A stretch of 13,159 nt of DNA from positions 1-13,159 of the forward strand of contig QNAP01000024.1 in NCBI GenBank assembly GCA_003641795.1, written 5' to 3'. This DNA is from Thermotogae bacterium (GTDB lineage Bacteria; Thermotogota; Thermotogae; UBA12178). Position 1 is the first letter of the stretch. Each line of letters opens with the position of its first letter. The notes beneath the pieces were generated by a model. The model was not told where the DNA came from. It did not search any database and saw nothing but the letters and a program-made list of their open reading frames with translations. Below, one piece after another: positions 1 through 6,483 of this stretch. The translations under genes and the position numbers were made by a program.

Positions 1-449
1 GGTTCATTGTGATCGCGTTCATCTTTTGGTTCATCCTTGAAAGGACGGCTTACGGTAACTGGACGTTTGCCACAGGTGGTAATCTTGGAGCTGCAAGAGC
101 TCTGGGTATTCCCACAAACAGAGTGAAGGTCATTAACTTTGTTATCAGCAGTGTGCTGGCAGGTTTCGCTGGACTGACAACCTTTGGGAGATTCAAGATC
201 GTCGATCCCACGCTTGGCCAAGAGTTGGAGCTTGAAGCTATTGCCGCCGCCGTAATCGGAGGCGCACTCTTGACAGGCGGTTATGGAAGTATCTTAGGCA
301 GCTTCATCGGTGCTGTGATGATCGGTATGGTTAGGAGTGGATTGGTACTTGCAGGGGCACCAGGATATTGGTATAGGGCGTTCATTGGGGTGATACTGAT
401 CGTTGCCGCCATCATAAACACCCGGATTAGAAAGAAGGTGGCAGGATGA
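1..449 (+). CDS. CUT2-type sugar ABC transporter permease (RbsC/FrcC family), 5'-truncated
   Basis: This is the C-terminal part of an inner-membrane permease that forms the pore of a monosaccharide importer. The frame is open from base 3, giving 148 residues before the stop, about half of a typical 300-340 residue family member; the start lies outside the window. What is seen: the cytoplasmic coupling stretch with the family pattern ATGGN..AAR.LGI (about residues 24-37 of the fragment), then an AGFAGL segment and several hydrophobic helices, one Gly-rich (AVIGGALLTGGYGS), and a short basic tail (RIRKK). The stop overlaps the next start (ATGA), so it is translationally coupled to the ATPase. 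The substrate cannot be read from this fragment. The family call is solid; the sugar is unknown. Confidence 0.9.
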   Translation, partial: FIVIAFIFWFILERTAYGNWTFATGGNLGAARALGIPTNRVKVINFVISSVLAGFAGLTTFGRFKIVDPTLGQELELEAIAAAVIGGALLTGGYGSILGSFIGAVMIGMVRSGLVLAGAPGYWYRAFIGVILIVAAIINTRIRKKVAG

Positions 450-1204
450 ACAACAAGCAAGCACCTCTTGTGGAAATGAGGGGAATAAAGAAAAATTTCG
501 GCAGAGTCCAAGCACTCAAAGGCGTGGATTTCCACGTTGGCTACAACGAAATAGTGGGGTTGTTGGGCGACAACGGTGCGGGTAAGTCTACTCTGATAAA
601 AATCTTGGTGGGTTACCATCAACCTGACGAAGGCGAGATCTACCTCGAAGGTAAACGCGTACGCTTCACTTCTCCTTGGGATTCGCGTGCTTTGGGAATC
701 GAAACAGTTTATCAAGACCTGGCGTTGGTCAACCTTATGCCACTGTGGCGAAACTTTTTCCTTGGAAGGGAGGTAAAAAAGAAAGTCGGGCCTTTCACCT
801 TCATAGATCGCCGTAAGATGCGTCATACAGCGCTTGAGGTGCTGAAAGATGTGGGGATCTCCCTGAGATCGCCAGACGAGACGGTGGCTTTTATGTCCGG
901 AGGAGAACGTCAAGCAGTGGCAATAGCGCGAGCAATACACTTTGGCGCGAAACTGCTCATCTTGGACGAACCAACGGCAGCACTCTCTGTGGGAGAGACT
1001 CGCAAGGTGTTAGAACATATAGAAGAAGCCAGAGAGAAGGGTATCTCCGTGATCTTCATCACGCACAATATCTATCATGTCTATGAAGTGGCCGATCGCC
1101 TTGTTCTGCTGGAACGTGGAGAGAAGATCGGTGAGTACGCAAAGTCGGAGGTAACACCAGAAAAAGTAATGGACATAATCGCAGCAGCTGCCGGCGTTGT
1201 GTGA
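446..1204 (+). CDS. CUT2-type sugar ABC transporter ATP-binding protein, single nucleotide-binding domain (FrcA-like)
   Basis: This 252-residue cytoplasmic ATPase powers the permease encoded just upstream (ATGA overlap). Visible motifs are Walker A GDNGAGKST (residues 41-49), Q-loop Gln90 in VYQD, the ABC signature as MSGGERQ (150-156, Met replacing the usual Leu), Walker B LLILDEP (170-176) and the switch His207 in ITHN. It has only one ATPase domain, so it resembles FrcA-like proteins rather than the ~500-residue fused RbsA/XylG type, and would work as a homodimer. The ATG start at 446 is preceded by AGAAGGTGG. It is apparently the last gene of the first operon: about 90 bases of regulatory-looking DNA follow. 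The matching binding protein must lie upstream of the window or elsewhere. Confidence 0.93.
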   Translation: MNNKQAPLVEMRGIKKNFGRVQALKGVDFHVGYNEIVGLLGDNGAGKSTLIKILVGYHQPDEGEIYLEGKRVRFTSPWDSRALGIETVYQDLALVNLMPLWRNFFLGREVKKKVGPFTFIDRRKMRHTALEVLKDVGISLRSPDETVAFMSGGERQAVAIARAIHFGAKLLILDEPTAALSVGETRKVLEHIEEAREKGISVIFITHNIYHVYEVADRLVLLERGEKIGEYAKSEVTPEKVMDIIAAAAGVV

Positions 1205-1218
1205 CGTCGTTAGTCACA
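1200..1218. promoter_or_regulatory. Inverted repeat TGTGAC-N7-GTCACA, possible operator or weak terminator
   Basis: Perfect 6-bp arms (1200-1205 and 1213-1218) around a 7-base centre. It overlaps the stop codon of the ATPase gene and lies about 80 bases before the binding-protein start. The arms recall CRP half-sites, but the spacing (N9 between TGTGA and TCACA) is wrong for CRP. It may be a repressor operator for the downstream operon, or a weak hairpin ending the upstream one, since several T-rich runs follow without a clean T tract. Confidence 0.4.
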
Positions 1219-1241
1219 ATTTGAAGTTTTGTTGAGTTTTC

Positions 1242-1272
1242 TTACACGGCCGAAAATTGGCTTTGATAAAAT
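1242..1272 (+). promoter_or_regulatory. Candidate promoter for the CUT1 operon
   Basis: The 90-base gap 1205-1294 is the longest gene-free stretch in the window and the natural promoter site. A TAAAAT hexamer (1267-1272), one mismatch from TATAAT, lies within TTGATAAAAT. A poor -35 match TTACAC begins at 1242. GTTGAG (1231-1236) and CTCAAC (1274-1279) form inverted arms around this region and could be regulator half-sites. The promoter is inferred from position and a reasonable -10 box only. Confidence 0.35.
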
Positions 1273-1294
1273 TCTCAACGGGAGGTGAGTTTTT

Positions 1295-2629
1295 ATGAAG
1301 AAATTCTTAGTGGTGCTTCTCGCATTGTTGGCAACCGCGGTGTTGGCCAAGGAGATTGTCGTCACCGCGTGGACGGTGGGACCGGACAACCCGTCGTTTT
1401 ACAGGTTTGAGAATCTGAAAACGGCTGCGGAACGCCTCAACAAGATGCTGGAAGCTGCGGGATCGGACCTTCGGATCAAGATTGACGGATACTTTGACAC
1501 CACGAACTGGTCGAGCTTCAAGCAAAAGGTTGTTTTCGGAATGAAGTCGAAGCAGAAAGTCGACATCATTTGTAGTGGTCACGATGACTTAGGAGCCTGG
1601 GCAAAAGCGGGTTACCTGCTGCCGCTGGATGATTTGGTCAAAAAGTACTGGGATGAGACTTACTACGACATCATCCCATCTCTGTGGGAATCTTGCAAGT
1701 TCAAGGGCTCCATCTACGCCATACCTCAAGACACCGAAGCGCGGCCATTCTACATCAACAAGCAAGCATTGAAGAAGCTTGGGTGGAGCGATGAGGAGAT
1801 CGAAGCACTCCCGGAAAAGATCGCCAAAGGTGAGTTTACACTCTTCGATTTCGTTGAGGTCGCCAAGGAAGCCAAGGAAAAAGGTGTTGTTGAGTGGGGA
1901 CTCTACCACAGACCGAAGAAGGGTATCGACTACTTCCAGATCTTCACCAGCTTTGGAGCGGACTTCTACGATGAAGAGCGAGGGATCTACGTCTACGATA
2001 CAGCCAAGATGGAGCAGGTCTTCGAGTTCTTCTACAACCTGACCAACGTCTGGAAGATAACACCCAGCAACATCATAGGGACCCCTTGGACTTCCATCCA
2101 CAAAGACGTCACGGGCGGTAAGGTTCTCGCTTGGATGGGAGGAACCTGGAACTGGGCGGAGTACAAACGTGACTTTGGTAAGACCGAGGAGGAGCTCCAG
2201 AACTTGTTCATTCTGACCCCCGTTCCAAAAGCGACACCAGATGGCAAGGCGAACACACTTTCCCATCCCGTCGTTTACATGATCCCCAGACACGCTGAAT
2301 ATCCGGAACTCGCGTTCTTACTGATCACTCTCGCCACTGCACCCGAACTGAACATGCGACATGCCCTTGAGAGCGGACATCTGCCTATAAGATGGCAGCA
2401 GACCGTTTTCCCCGAGTACAAAAAAGAGTTCATCATGGTGGAGGGGACCAAACTTTTGCCGTTCTCCAGCTTTGTTCCCAACGATGATAGCTTCGACACA
2501 TTCAATCAAGCGATCTTCGAGGGACTCCAGATGGTTGAATCCGGTGCCAAACCCTCGGCGGTAGCAAGAGATGTAGCGCGCAGATTGAAGTCGCTCCTCA
2601 AGGATAAGGTAGAAATCATCGAGAAGTGA
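1295..2629 (+). CDS. CUT1-type extracellular sugar-binding protein (family 1 solute-binding protein)
   Basis: This 444-residue secreted protein captures a sugar or polyol outside the membrane and delivers it to the permeases encoded next. It has a classic signal peptide: basic MKK, a hydrophobic core, and probable cleavage after VLA (residue 18). No lipobox Cys is present, which is usual for Thermotogales binding proteins. The mature part is rich in Trp and Tyr (TAWTVGPDN near the start, GGTWNW mid-protein), as in COG1653 proteins. The ATG start has an ideal GGAGGTGA site 6 bases upstream. A strong stem-loop follows the stop, separating it from the permeases. Position before an IolO/IolK-like pair suggests an inositol or related polyol as ligand (InoE-like), but that is inference from context; the ligand cannot be read from the sequence. 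Confidence 0.92.
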   Translation: MKKFLVVLLALLATAVLAKEIVVTAWTVGPDNPSFYRFENLKTAAERLNKMLEAAGSDLRIKIDGYFDTTNWSSFKQKVVFGMKSKQKVDIICSGHDDLGAWAKAGYLLPLDDLVKKYWDETYYDIIPSLWESCKFKGSIYAIPQDTEARPFYINKQALKKLGWSDEEIEALPEKIAKGEFTLFDFVEVAKEAKEKGVVEWGLYHRPKKGIDYFQIFTSFGADFYDEERGIYVYDTAKMEQVFEFFYNLTNVWKITPSNIIGTPWTSIHKDVTGGKVLAWMGGTWNWAEYKRDFGKTEEELQNLFILTPVPKATPDGKANTLSHPVVYMIPRHAEYPELAFLLITLATAPELNMRHALESGHLPIRWQQTVFPEYKKEFIMVEGTKLLPFSSFVPNDDSFDTFNQAIFEGLQMVESGAKPSAVARDVARRLKSLLKDKVEIIEK

Positions 2630-2639
2630 TATCTCTAAG

Positions 2640-2664
2640 GGAAGCCCGCCTCACGCGGGCTTCC
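2640..2664 (+). terminator. Strong intra-operon stem-loop (partial terminator or 3'-end stabiliser)
   Basis: Perfect 10-bp GC-rich stem GGAAGCCCGC / GCGGGCTTCC with loop CTCAC, followed by TTATCTTGT. It lies 10 bases after the binding-protein stop. The T tail is interrupted, so partial termination is likely. Since the permease genes follow with no other promoter visible, it probably lets some transcription through and protects the 3' end of the binding-protein message. Confidence 0.8.
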
Positions 2665-2676
2665 TTATCTTGTCAA

Positions 2677-2694
2677 GGAGGTGAAGGCACCTCC
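2677..2694 (+). promoter_or_regulatory. Hairpin that sequesters the Shine-Dalgarno of the first CUT1 permease
   Basis: GGAGGTG (2677-2683) and CACCTCC (2688-2694) are perfect complements separated by the loop AAGG. The left arm is the only good ribosome-binding sequence upstream of the GTG start at 2697, about 13 bases away, which is longer than usual. Folding would hide the ribosome site and lower permease translation. The pairing is seen directly; the regulatory effect is inferred. Confidence 0.6.
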
Positions 2695-2696
2695 GG

Positions 2697-3605
2697 GTGC
2701 TTGGAACCTTGAAGCAGAGAAAACGATCGCTCACACCGTGGATTTTCCTTTCTCCAATGATGGTTCTTGTGGCGATATTTTTCGCCGCACCGGTGGTTTT
2801 GACCGTCGTGCTGTCGTTTACAAGCATGGATTACTCTTTCGAGTGGAACTTCGTGGGATTGATGAATTTCAAAGATCTCGTAGGCGATTACTTGATGCCC
2901 AAGATTCTGGCGAATACTCTCATTTACACGTTTTCGACACTGACGCTTTTCAACGTTGGGACAGCTCTCCTACTCTCACTCCTCACTACGTCAATATCTG
3001 ACAGGTTGGGCGACTTCTTCCGTTCGCTGTGGATGCTGCCACGTTTAACACCGTCGGTCGTTTATGGATTACTCTGGCTCTGGATATTCGATCCTACAAA
3101 GTACGGATTTATTAACAACTTCAGAAGTTTCTTTGGGTTACCACCTCAGGATTGGCTCCACACGTCGCCCATGCTCATGGTGGTGATGGCCAACGGGTTC
3201 ATAGGAGCGTCTATGGGAATGCTCATTTTTACTGCGGCAATCAAAGCAATTCCGGTTGACTATTTCAGAGCGGCGATGATCGATGGTGCCAGCTGGTTTA
3301 CGATCGTGAGGCGAATAACGTTGCCTTTGATCAAGTGGCAGATACTTTTCGTCACGGCTTATCAAACACTTTCGCTTTTGACGTCCTATGAGTACATACT
3401 CATCATCACCGATGGAGGCCCGGTCTTCAGAACGGAAGTTCTGGCACTCTACACTTATCACACCGCCTTCTCGAACTTCCAGTTCGGCTACGGTGCCACA
3501 CTCTCGCTGATCTTGGTCGGTATCGGAGTGATTACAGCCTTGGTTTACCTGAAACTCTTTGGCTTCGAAGCGTTGATGAGTAAGCCGAGAATAGAGGTGG
3601 ATTGA
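2697..3605 (+). CDS. CUT1-type sugar ABC transporter permease, MalF/UgpA-like
   Basis: A 302-residue inner-membrane subunit, one of two that form the translocation pore. The first membrane helix is at about residues 14-36 and roughly six are expected overall. The EAA loop that docks on the ATPase is seen as RAAMIDGAS...I.LPLI (about 190-212). GTG 2697 is the only plausible start before the first helix: the frame has a TGA at 2682, and the next alternative is a TTG at 2709. Its ribosome site is unusually distant and lies in a hairpin. The stop is three bases short of the next start. It belongs with the binding protein upstream and the MalG-like permease downstream. The family is certain; the substrate is unknown. 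Confidence 0.92.
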   Translation: MLGTLKQRKRSLTPWIFLSPMMVLVAIFFAAPVVLTVVLSFTSMDYSFEWNFVGLMNFKDLVGDYLMPKILANTLIYTFSTLTLFNVGTALLLSLLTTSISDRLGDFFRSLWMLPRLTPSVVYGLLWLWIFDPTKYGFINNFRSFFGLPPQDWLHTSPMLMVVMANGFIGASMGMLIFTAAIKAIPVDYFRAAMIDGASWFTIVRRITLPLIKWQILFVTAYQTLSLLTSYEYILIITDGGPVFRTEVLALYTYHTAFSNFQFGYGATLSLILVGIGVITALVYLKLFGFEALMSKPRIEVD

Positions 3606-3607
3606 CC

Positions 3608-4474
3608 ATGAAGAATTCCTCGCCACAAAGCCTTACTTTCTTCCAGCGGAATAGCCAGAGGATCTCTCAAATAGTGATCGTGACGATCTTGATTCTTCTT
3701 ACACTTCCTATCATTGTGGGATACGCCTGGTTGATCATTCGTTCCTTCAGCGAAGATATCACCCATGGGTTCATACCTACAAAATTGACCTTGAAGAACT
3801 GGCGCTTCTTGTGGCAAGAGATGAAAGGCTATCCCAACATATGGCATACCACCCTAAACACTTTTCTGCTGGCTCTGGGTGTGATGGGTATCGAAATCGC
3901 GGTCACAAGCATGGGGGGCTACATGCTCTCGCGATATGACTTCCCTGGCAGATCAGCGATACTCAAATTCATACTGGTGCTTCACGCTTTCCCAGCCATA
4001 TCACTCATGGTTGCCATTTTTTACGTATTGTGGAATATCGGGCTTTTGGACAAACTTTGGGGAATTATTCTTCTCAAGGCTTCTCTTGAGATACCCTGGG
4101 GGACCTGGATAATGAAAGGTTTTTACGATGGAGTCCCTTGGGAGTTGGAATGGGCTGGACTTGTTGACGGTTATGGGAGGATGAAGGTGTGGTCGAGAAT
4201 CATGCTTCCCCTTGTGAAACCTGGCATGGCAGTCACCGCGATCTTTGCGTTTCTATCGGGATGGTCGGAGTTCATCTTCGTCTATACGTTCATCTTCTCT
4301 CAAAAGACTTGGACGTTGTCCAGATACGTTATGGGTATCATTGGTGATTACAGATTCGCGGATTACGGCCTCCTTGCTGCCGTGGGGCTTTTTTACGTGA
4401 TACCTACCATCATTTTCTTCTTCTTCGTCAGTAAGTACATGATCAAACTAACCATTGGGGGAGTGAAAGGCTGA
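3608..4474 (+). CDS. CUT1-type sugar ABC transporter permease, MalG/UgpE-like
   Basis: This 288-residue membrane protein is the second pore subunit. A hydrophilic N-terminus is followed by a first helix at about residues 21-42, and the EAA-type loop reads WAGLVDGYG...I.LPLVKPG (about 182-206). I chose ATG 3608 because GAGGTGG (3594-3600) sits 7 bases upstream; the in-frame TTG at 3602 overlaps the previous stop but lies only one base after that site. The stop overlaps the following ATG (TGATG at 4472), so the ATPase gene is translationally coupled. The length and C-terminal helix are normal for the family. Confidence 0.92.
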   Translation: MKNSSPQSLTFFQRNSQRISQIVIVTILILLTLPIIVGYAWLIIRSFSEDITHGFIPTKLTLKNWRFLWQEMKGYPNIWHTTLNTFLLALGVMGIEIAVTSMGGYMLSRYDFPGRSAILKFILVLHAFPAISLMVAIFYVLWNIGLLDKLWGIILLKASLEIPWGTWIMKGFYDGVPWELEWAGLVDGYGRMKVWSRIMLPLVKPGMAVTAIFAFLSGWSEFIFVYTFIFSQKTWTLSRYVMGIIGDYRFADYGLLAAVGLFYVIPTIIFFFFVSKYMIKLTIGGVKG

Positions 4475-4743
4475 TGCCATCCATCAGAGTGGTCAATTTC
4501 TCAAAGCACTTTGGAAAGGTCAAAGCGGTGGATAACGTGACTTTCGAAGTGGAAGACGGAGAATTCGTGGCGCTTTTGGGCCCTTCGGGATGCGGTAAGA
4601 CGACCACGCTCTTGACGTTGGCGGGTATATACAAGCCCACCTCGGGCGAGATATATTTCGGCGATCAATTGGTCAACGATGTGCCCCCAAAATATAGGAA
4701 CGTTGGTATGGTCTTTCAAAACTACGCCTCTATCCACACATGA
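4474..4743 (+). CDS. N-terminal fragment of the split CUT1 ATPase (Walker A half)
   Basis: An 89-residue reading frame starting at ATG 4474, which overlaps the previous stop. It contains the Walker A motif and Q-loop but no signature, Walker B or switch His, so it cannot hydrolyse ATP alone. The last four residues (SIHT) are out-of-frame product. If expressed, it would need the second fragment to form an active site. Confidence 0.55.
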   Translation: MPSIRVVNFSKHFGKVKAVDNVTFEVEDGEFVALLGPSGCGKTTTLLTLAGIYKPTSGEIYFGDQLVNDVPPKYRNVGMVFQNYASIHT

Positions 4744-5573
4744 ACGTCTTCGAAAACATCGCTTTCCCTTTGAGAGCGAAGAGGCTCTCCAAAGAGGAAA
4801 TCGCAGAGAAAGTGAAGGCCGTTGCAAAGAAGCTCATGATAGACCAACTTCTGGGCAGAAAGCCCATGCAGATTTCTGGAGGTCAACAGCAGAGAGTGGC
4901 GCTGGCTCGAGCGTTAGTGAAAGAACCTGCAGTGCTCCTCTTCGACGAGCCGCTTTCCAATTTGGATGCGAAATTGAGAATGCTAATGAGAGCCGAGATA
5001 AAAAAACTCCAAAGCGATCTTGGTATAACATCGGTGTACGTAACGCACGACCAAGCAGAGGCGATGACCATGGCTTCGAGAATAGCTGTCTTCAGTATGG
5101 GAAAGTTGGTGCAGTATGGTACTCCCGAAGAGATATACGATTCCCCCAAAAACATGTTCGTGGCAGCCTTCGTTGGGAATCCACCCATGAACTTCTTGCA
5201 AGGTTTTACGGTGGTTTCCGAAGGTGGCCAACTTTGCCTGCGACGCGGCGAGATGCGCCTCGAATTGCCAGCCAGCGCCAAGGAGAGATTGCCCGAAAAC
5301 TTGCCTGACAACGTAGTGGTTGGTGTGCGTCCGGAAGATATTAAGATAGAGACAACCCCTGTTAAAAACAGCATTCCAGCCACTGTGTATGTGCTGGAGC
5401 CCCTTGGTAGGGATGTCATCGTCAACGTACGTCTTGAAGACACGGGAGATGATATCGTTAAAATCTTCGCCGAACCCAACACCACTTTTGAACCAGACGA
5501 GAGGGTGTACATCATTCCGAAACAGGAAAAAGTGCACCTCTTCGACCCAGAAACCGAAGAGGCACTTCTTTAA
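4740..5573 (+). CDS. C-terminal fragment of the split CUT1 ATPase (signature, Walker B, TOBE)
   Basis: A 277-residue frame opening with an ATG that overlaps the stop of the first fragment (ATGA, 4740-4743). It has the signature SGGQQQR (46-52), Walker B VLLFDEP (65-71), the D-loop, switch His103 in VTHD and a TOBE-type domain with VRPEDI. No Shine-Dalgarno precedes the ATG, so independent initiation is unlikely; only coupled reinitiation would produce it. Without Walker A it is not an ATPase by itself. Confidence 0.55.
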   Translation: MNVFENIAFPLRAKRLSKEEIAEKVKAVAKKLMIDQLLGRKPMQISGGQQQRVALARALVKEPAVLLFDEPLSNLDAKLRMLMRAEIKKLQSDLGITSVYVTHDQAEAMTMASRIAVFSMGKLVQYGTPEEIYDSPKNMFVAAFVGNPPMNFLQGFTVVSEGGQLCLRRGEMRLELPASAKERLPENLPDNVVVGVRPEDIKIETTPVKNSIPATVYVLEPLGRDVIVNVRLEDTGDDIVKIFAEPNTTFEPDERVYIIPKQEKVHLFDPETEEALL

Positions 5574-5586
5574 GGAGATGGAATAA

Positions 5587-6483
5587 ATGTGGAAAGGCAT
5601 CGGAGTGAACATCGATACCAGGAGAATCAACGGGTCTATCCGAAGATTCAGAGATGAACTCGAATTCTTCACCGCCATTGGGTTTGATTACGTAGAGATT
5701 CCCTTGGCCGGGCTCGATGTGGTCGTTCGCGGAAGGATCATCGAAAAGCGGATGCAGCGGCTTCTGGATATCTTGAACGAATTCAACATAAAGCGTACGG
5801 TACACGCACCCGATGTGATAAACCTCAAGCACAAGACCAATCCTTGGCATTACAAAGTGTTCGAAGCAACACTCGCATTCGCCCACCGTGTTGGTGCAGA
5901 AGTAGTCGTCTACCATTGTGGAACGGTGGATCATACCTTGGATATGAGACAAAGGGACCAGATACGCGCTGAGATCCAAGCACTCAAGCGTTTAGGTAAA
6001 ACAGCGCAGGATTTGGGAATCGTGATCGGTGTCGAGAATCTGTTTCAACCAGCTACGGAGGTTGCAAAACTGGTTACGGAGGTCAACCACCCAAACGTAC
6101 GAATGACTCTCGATTTCGGCCATCTCTTCATCTACTGTCAATACACGGGCACAGATTTTTACAAAGAGATAGAACGAGCCCTTCCAGCGGCGGTGGAACT
6201 TCACGTGAGTGACAACTTCGCTGAAGCCCCCTATACCTATCAGGATATTCCCGATAATGAACCCTATCGGTTTGTCTATGGAATCGGCGATCTACACCTT
6301 CCGATTGGTGAGGGGGATATGCCATACGGAAGAATATTACCGCTTGTGAGAAAACATCGCTTCAACGGTATAGTGGTTCTCGAGGTGAACAGTATGGACC
6401 GCTTCAAGGAAGATTACGCCGATTCCCTGAAATTGTTAAGGCGCTACATGAACTCTGGCAACGGGAGGCGTGTTGAAAAGTGA
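5587..6483 (+). CDS. TIM-barrel sugar isomerase/epimerase (AP-endonuclease-2/xylose-isomerase-like), IolO/TM0416-like
   Basis: A 298-residue cytoplasmic enzyme of the divalent-metal TIM-barrel family that moves carbonyl groups or epimerises keto-sugars. Likely metal and catalytic residues stand in the usual order: His110 (VVYHCG), Glu150 (GVENLF), Asp176 and His179 (LDFGH), His206 (ELHVSD) and Glu266 (VLEVN); GEGDMPY precedes the last. The ATG 5587 follows AAGGAGATGG just after the ATPase stop, and the gene overlaps the kinase by 4 bases. Placement between a CUT1 importer and a TM0415-like PfkB kinase matches my memory of the T. maritima inositol locus, where TM0416 is an epimerase-type protein. 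The fold is sure; the exact reaction is not, and a general ketose 3-epimerase remains possible. Confidence 0.88.
   Translation: MWKGIGVNIDTRRINGSIRRFRDELEFFTAIGFDYVEIPLAGLDVVVRGRIIEKRMQRLLDILNEFNIKRTVHAPDVINLKHKTNPWHYKVFEATLAFAHRVGAEVVVYHCGTVDHTLDMRQRDQIRAEIQALKRLGKTAQDLGIVIGVENLFQPATEVAKLVTEVNHPNVRMTLDFGHLFIYCQYTGTDFYKEIERALPAAVELHVSDNFAEAPYTYQDIPDNEPYRFVYGIGDLHLPIGEGDMPYGRILPLVRKHRFNGIVVLEVNSMDRFKEDYADSLKLLRRYMNSGNGRRVEK

Larger units (their letters stand above)
4474..5573 (+). pseudogene. MalK/UgpC/MsmX-type sugar ABC transporter ATPase, split by a one-base frameshift
   Basis: Together the two frames encode a normal ~366-residue ATPase that would energise the MalFG-like pair. The first frame holds Walker A GPSGCGKT (residues 36-43) and Q-loop Gln82 in VFQN, then goes astray as SIHT and stops at 4741-4743. 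The second frame resumes at once with MNVFENIAF and carries the signature SGGQQQ, Walker B DEP, the H-loop and the C-terminal TOBE domain. Homologues read YAL(Y/F)PHM at this point; adding one C to the CC at 4727-4728 restores exactly ALYPHMNVFEN. The intact paralogue in this window (from 10085) has YALFPHM. No other damage is seen, so it is a very recent mutation, a sequencing error, or a split gene joined by ATGA reinitiation. Confidence 0.85.

Noticed and set aside
281..940. Minus-strand open frame of 219 residues
   Set aside because: It is antisense to the CUT2 permease and ATPase and has a low-plausibility composition rich in His and Cys without motif order.
1200..1218. CRP/FNR-type binding site
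   Set aside because: The half-sites TGTGA and TCACA are 9 bases apart instead of 6.
1589..2293. Long minus-strand open frame of 234 residues
   Set aside because: It is antisense to the binding-protein gene, has no ribosome site or family character, and is explained by the codon bias of the real gene.
2681..3001. 106-residue plus-strand frame starting at 2681
   Set aside because: It lies inside the MalF-like permease in another frame, has no recognisable features, and starts inside the hairpin arm.
4711..4743. Programmed -1 ribosomal frameshifting as the explanation of the split ATPase
   Set aside because: The frame change is -1, but no X XXY YYZ slippery heptamer is in register (codons TTT CAA AAC TAC GCC), and no strong downstream stem was noticed. 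A single lost C is simpler.
4883..5678. Overlapping minus-strand frames of 210 and 231 residues
   Set aside because: Both are shadows of the ATPase C-terminal half and the start of the isomerase; the Ser/Thr-rich composition is typical of antisense frames.
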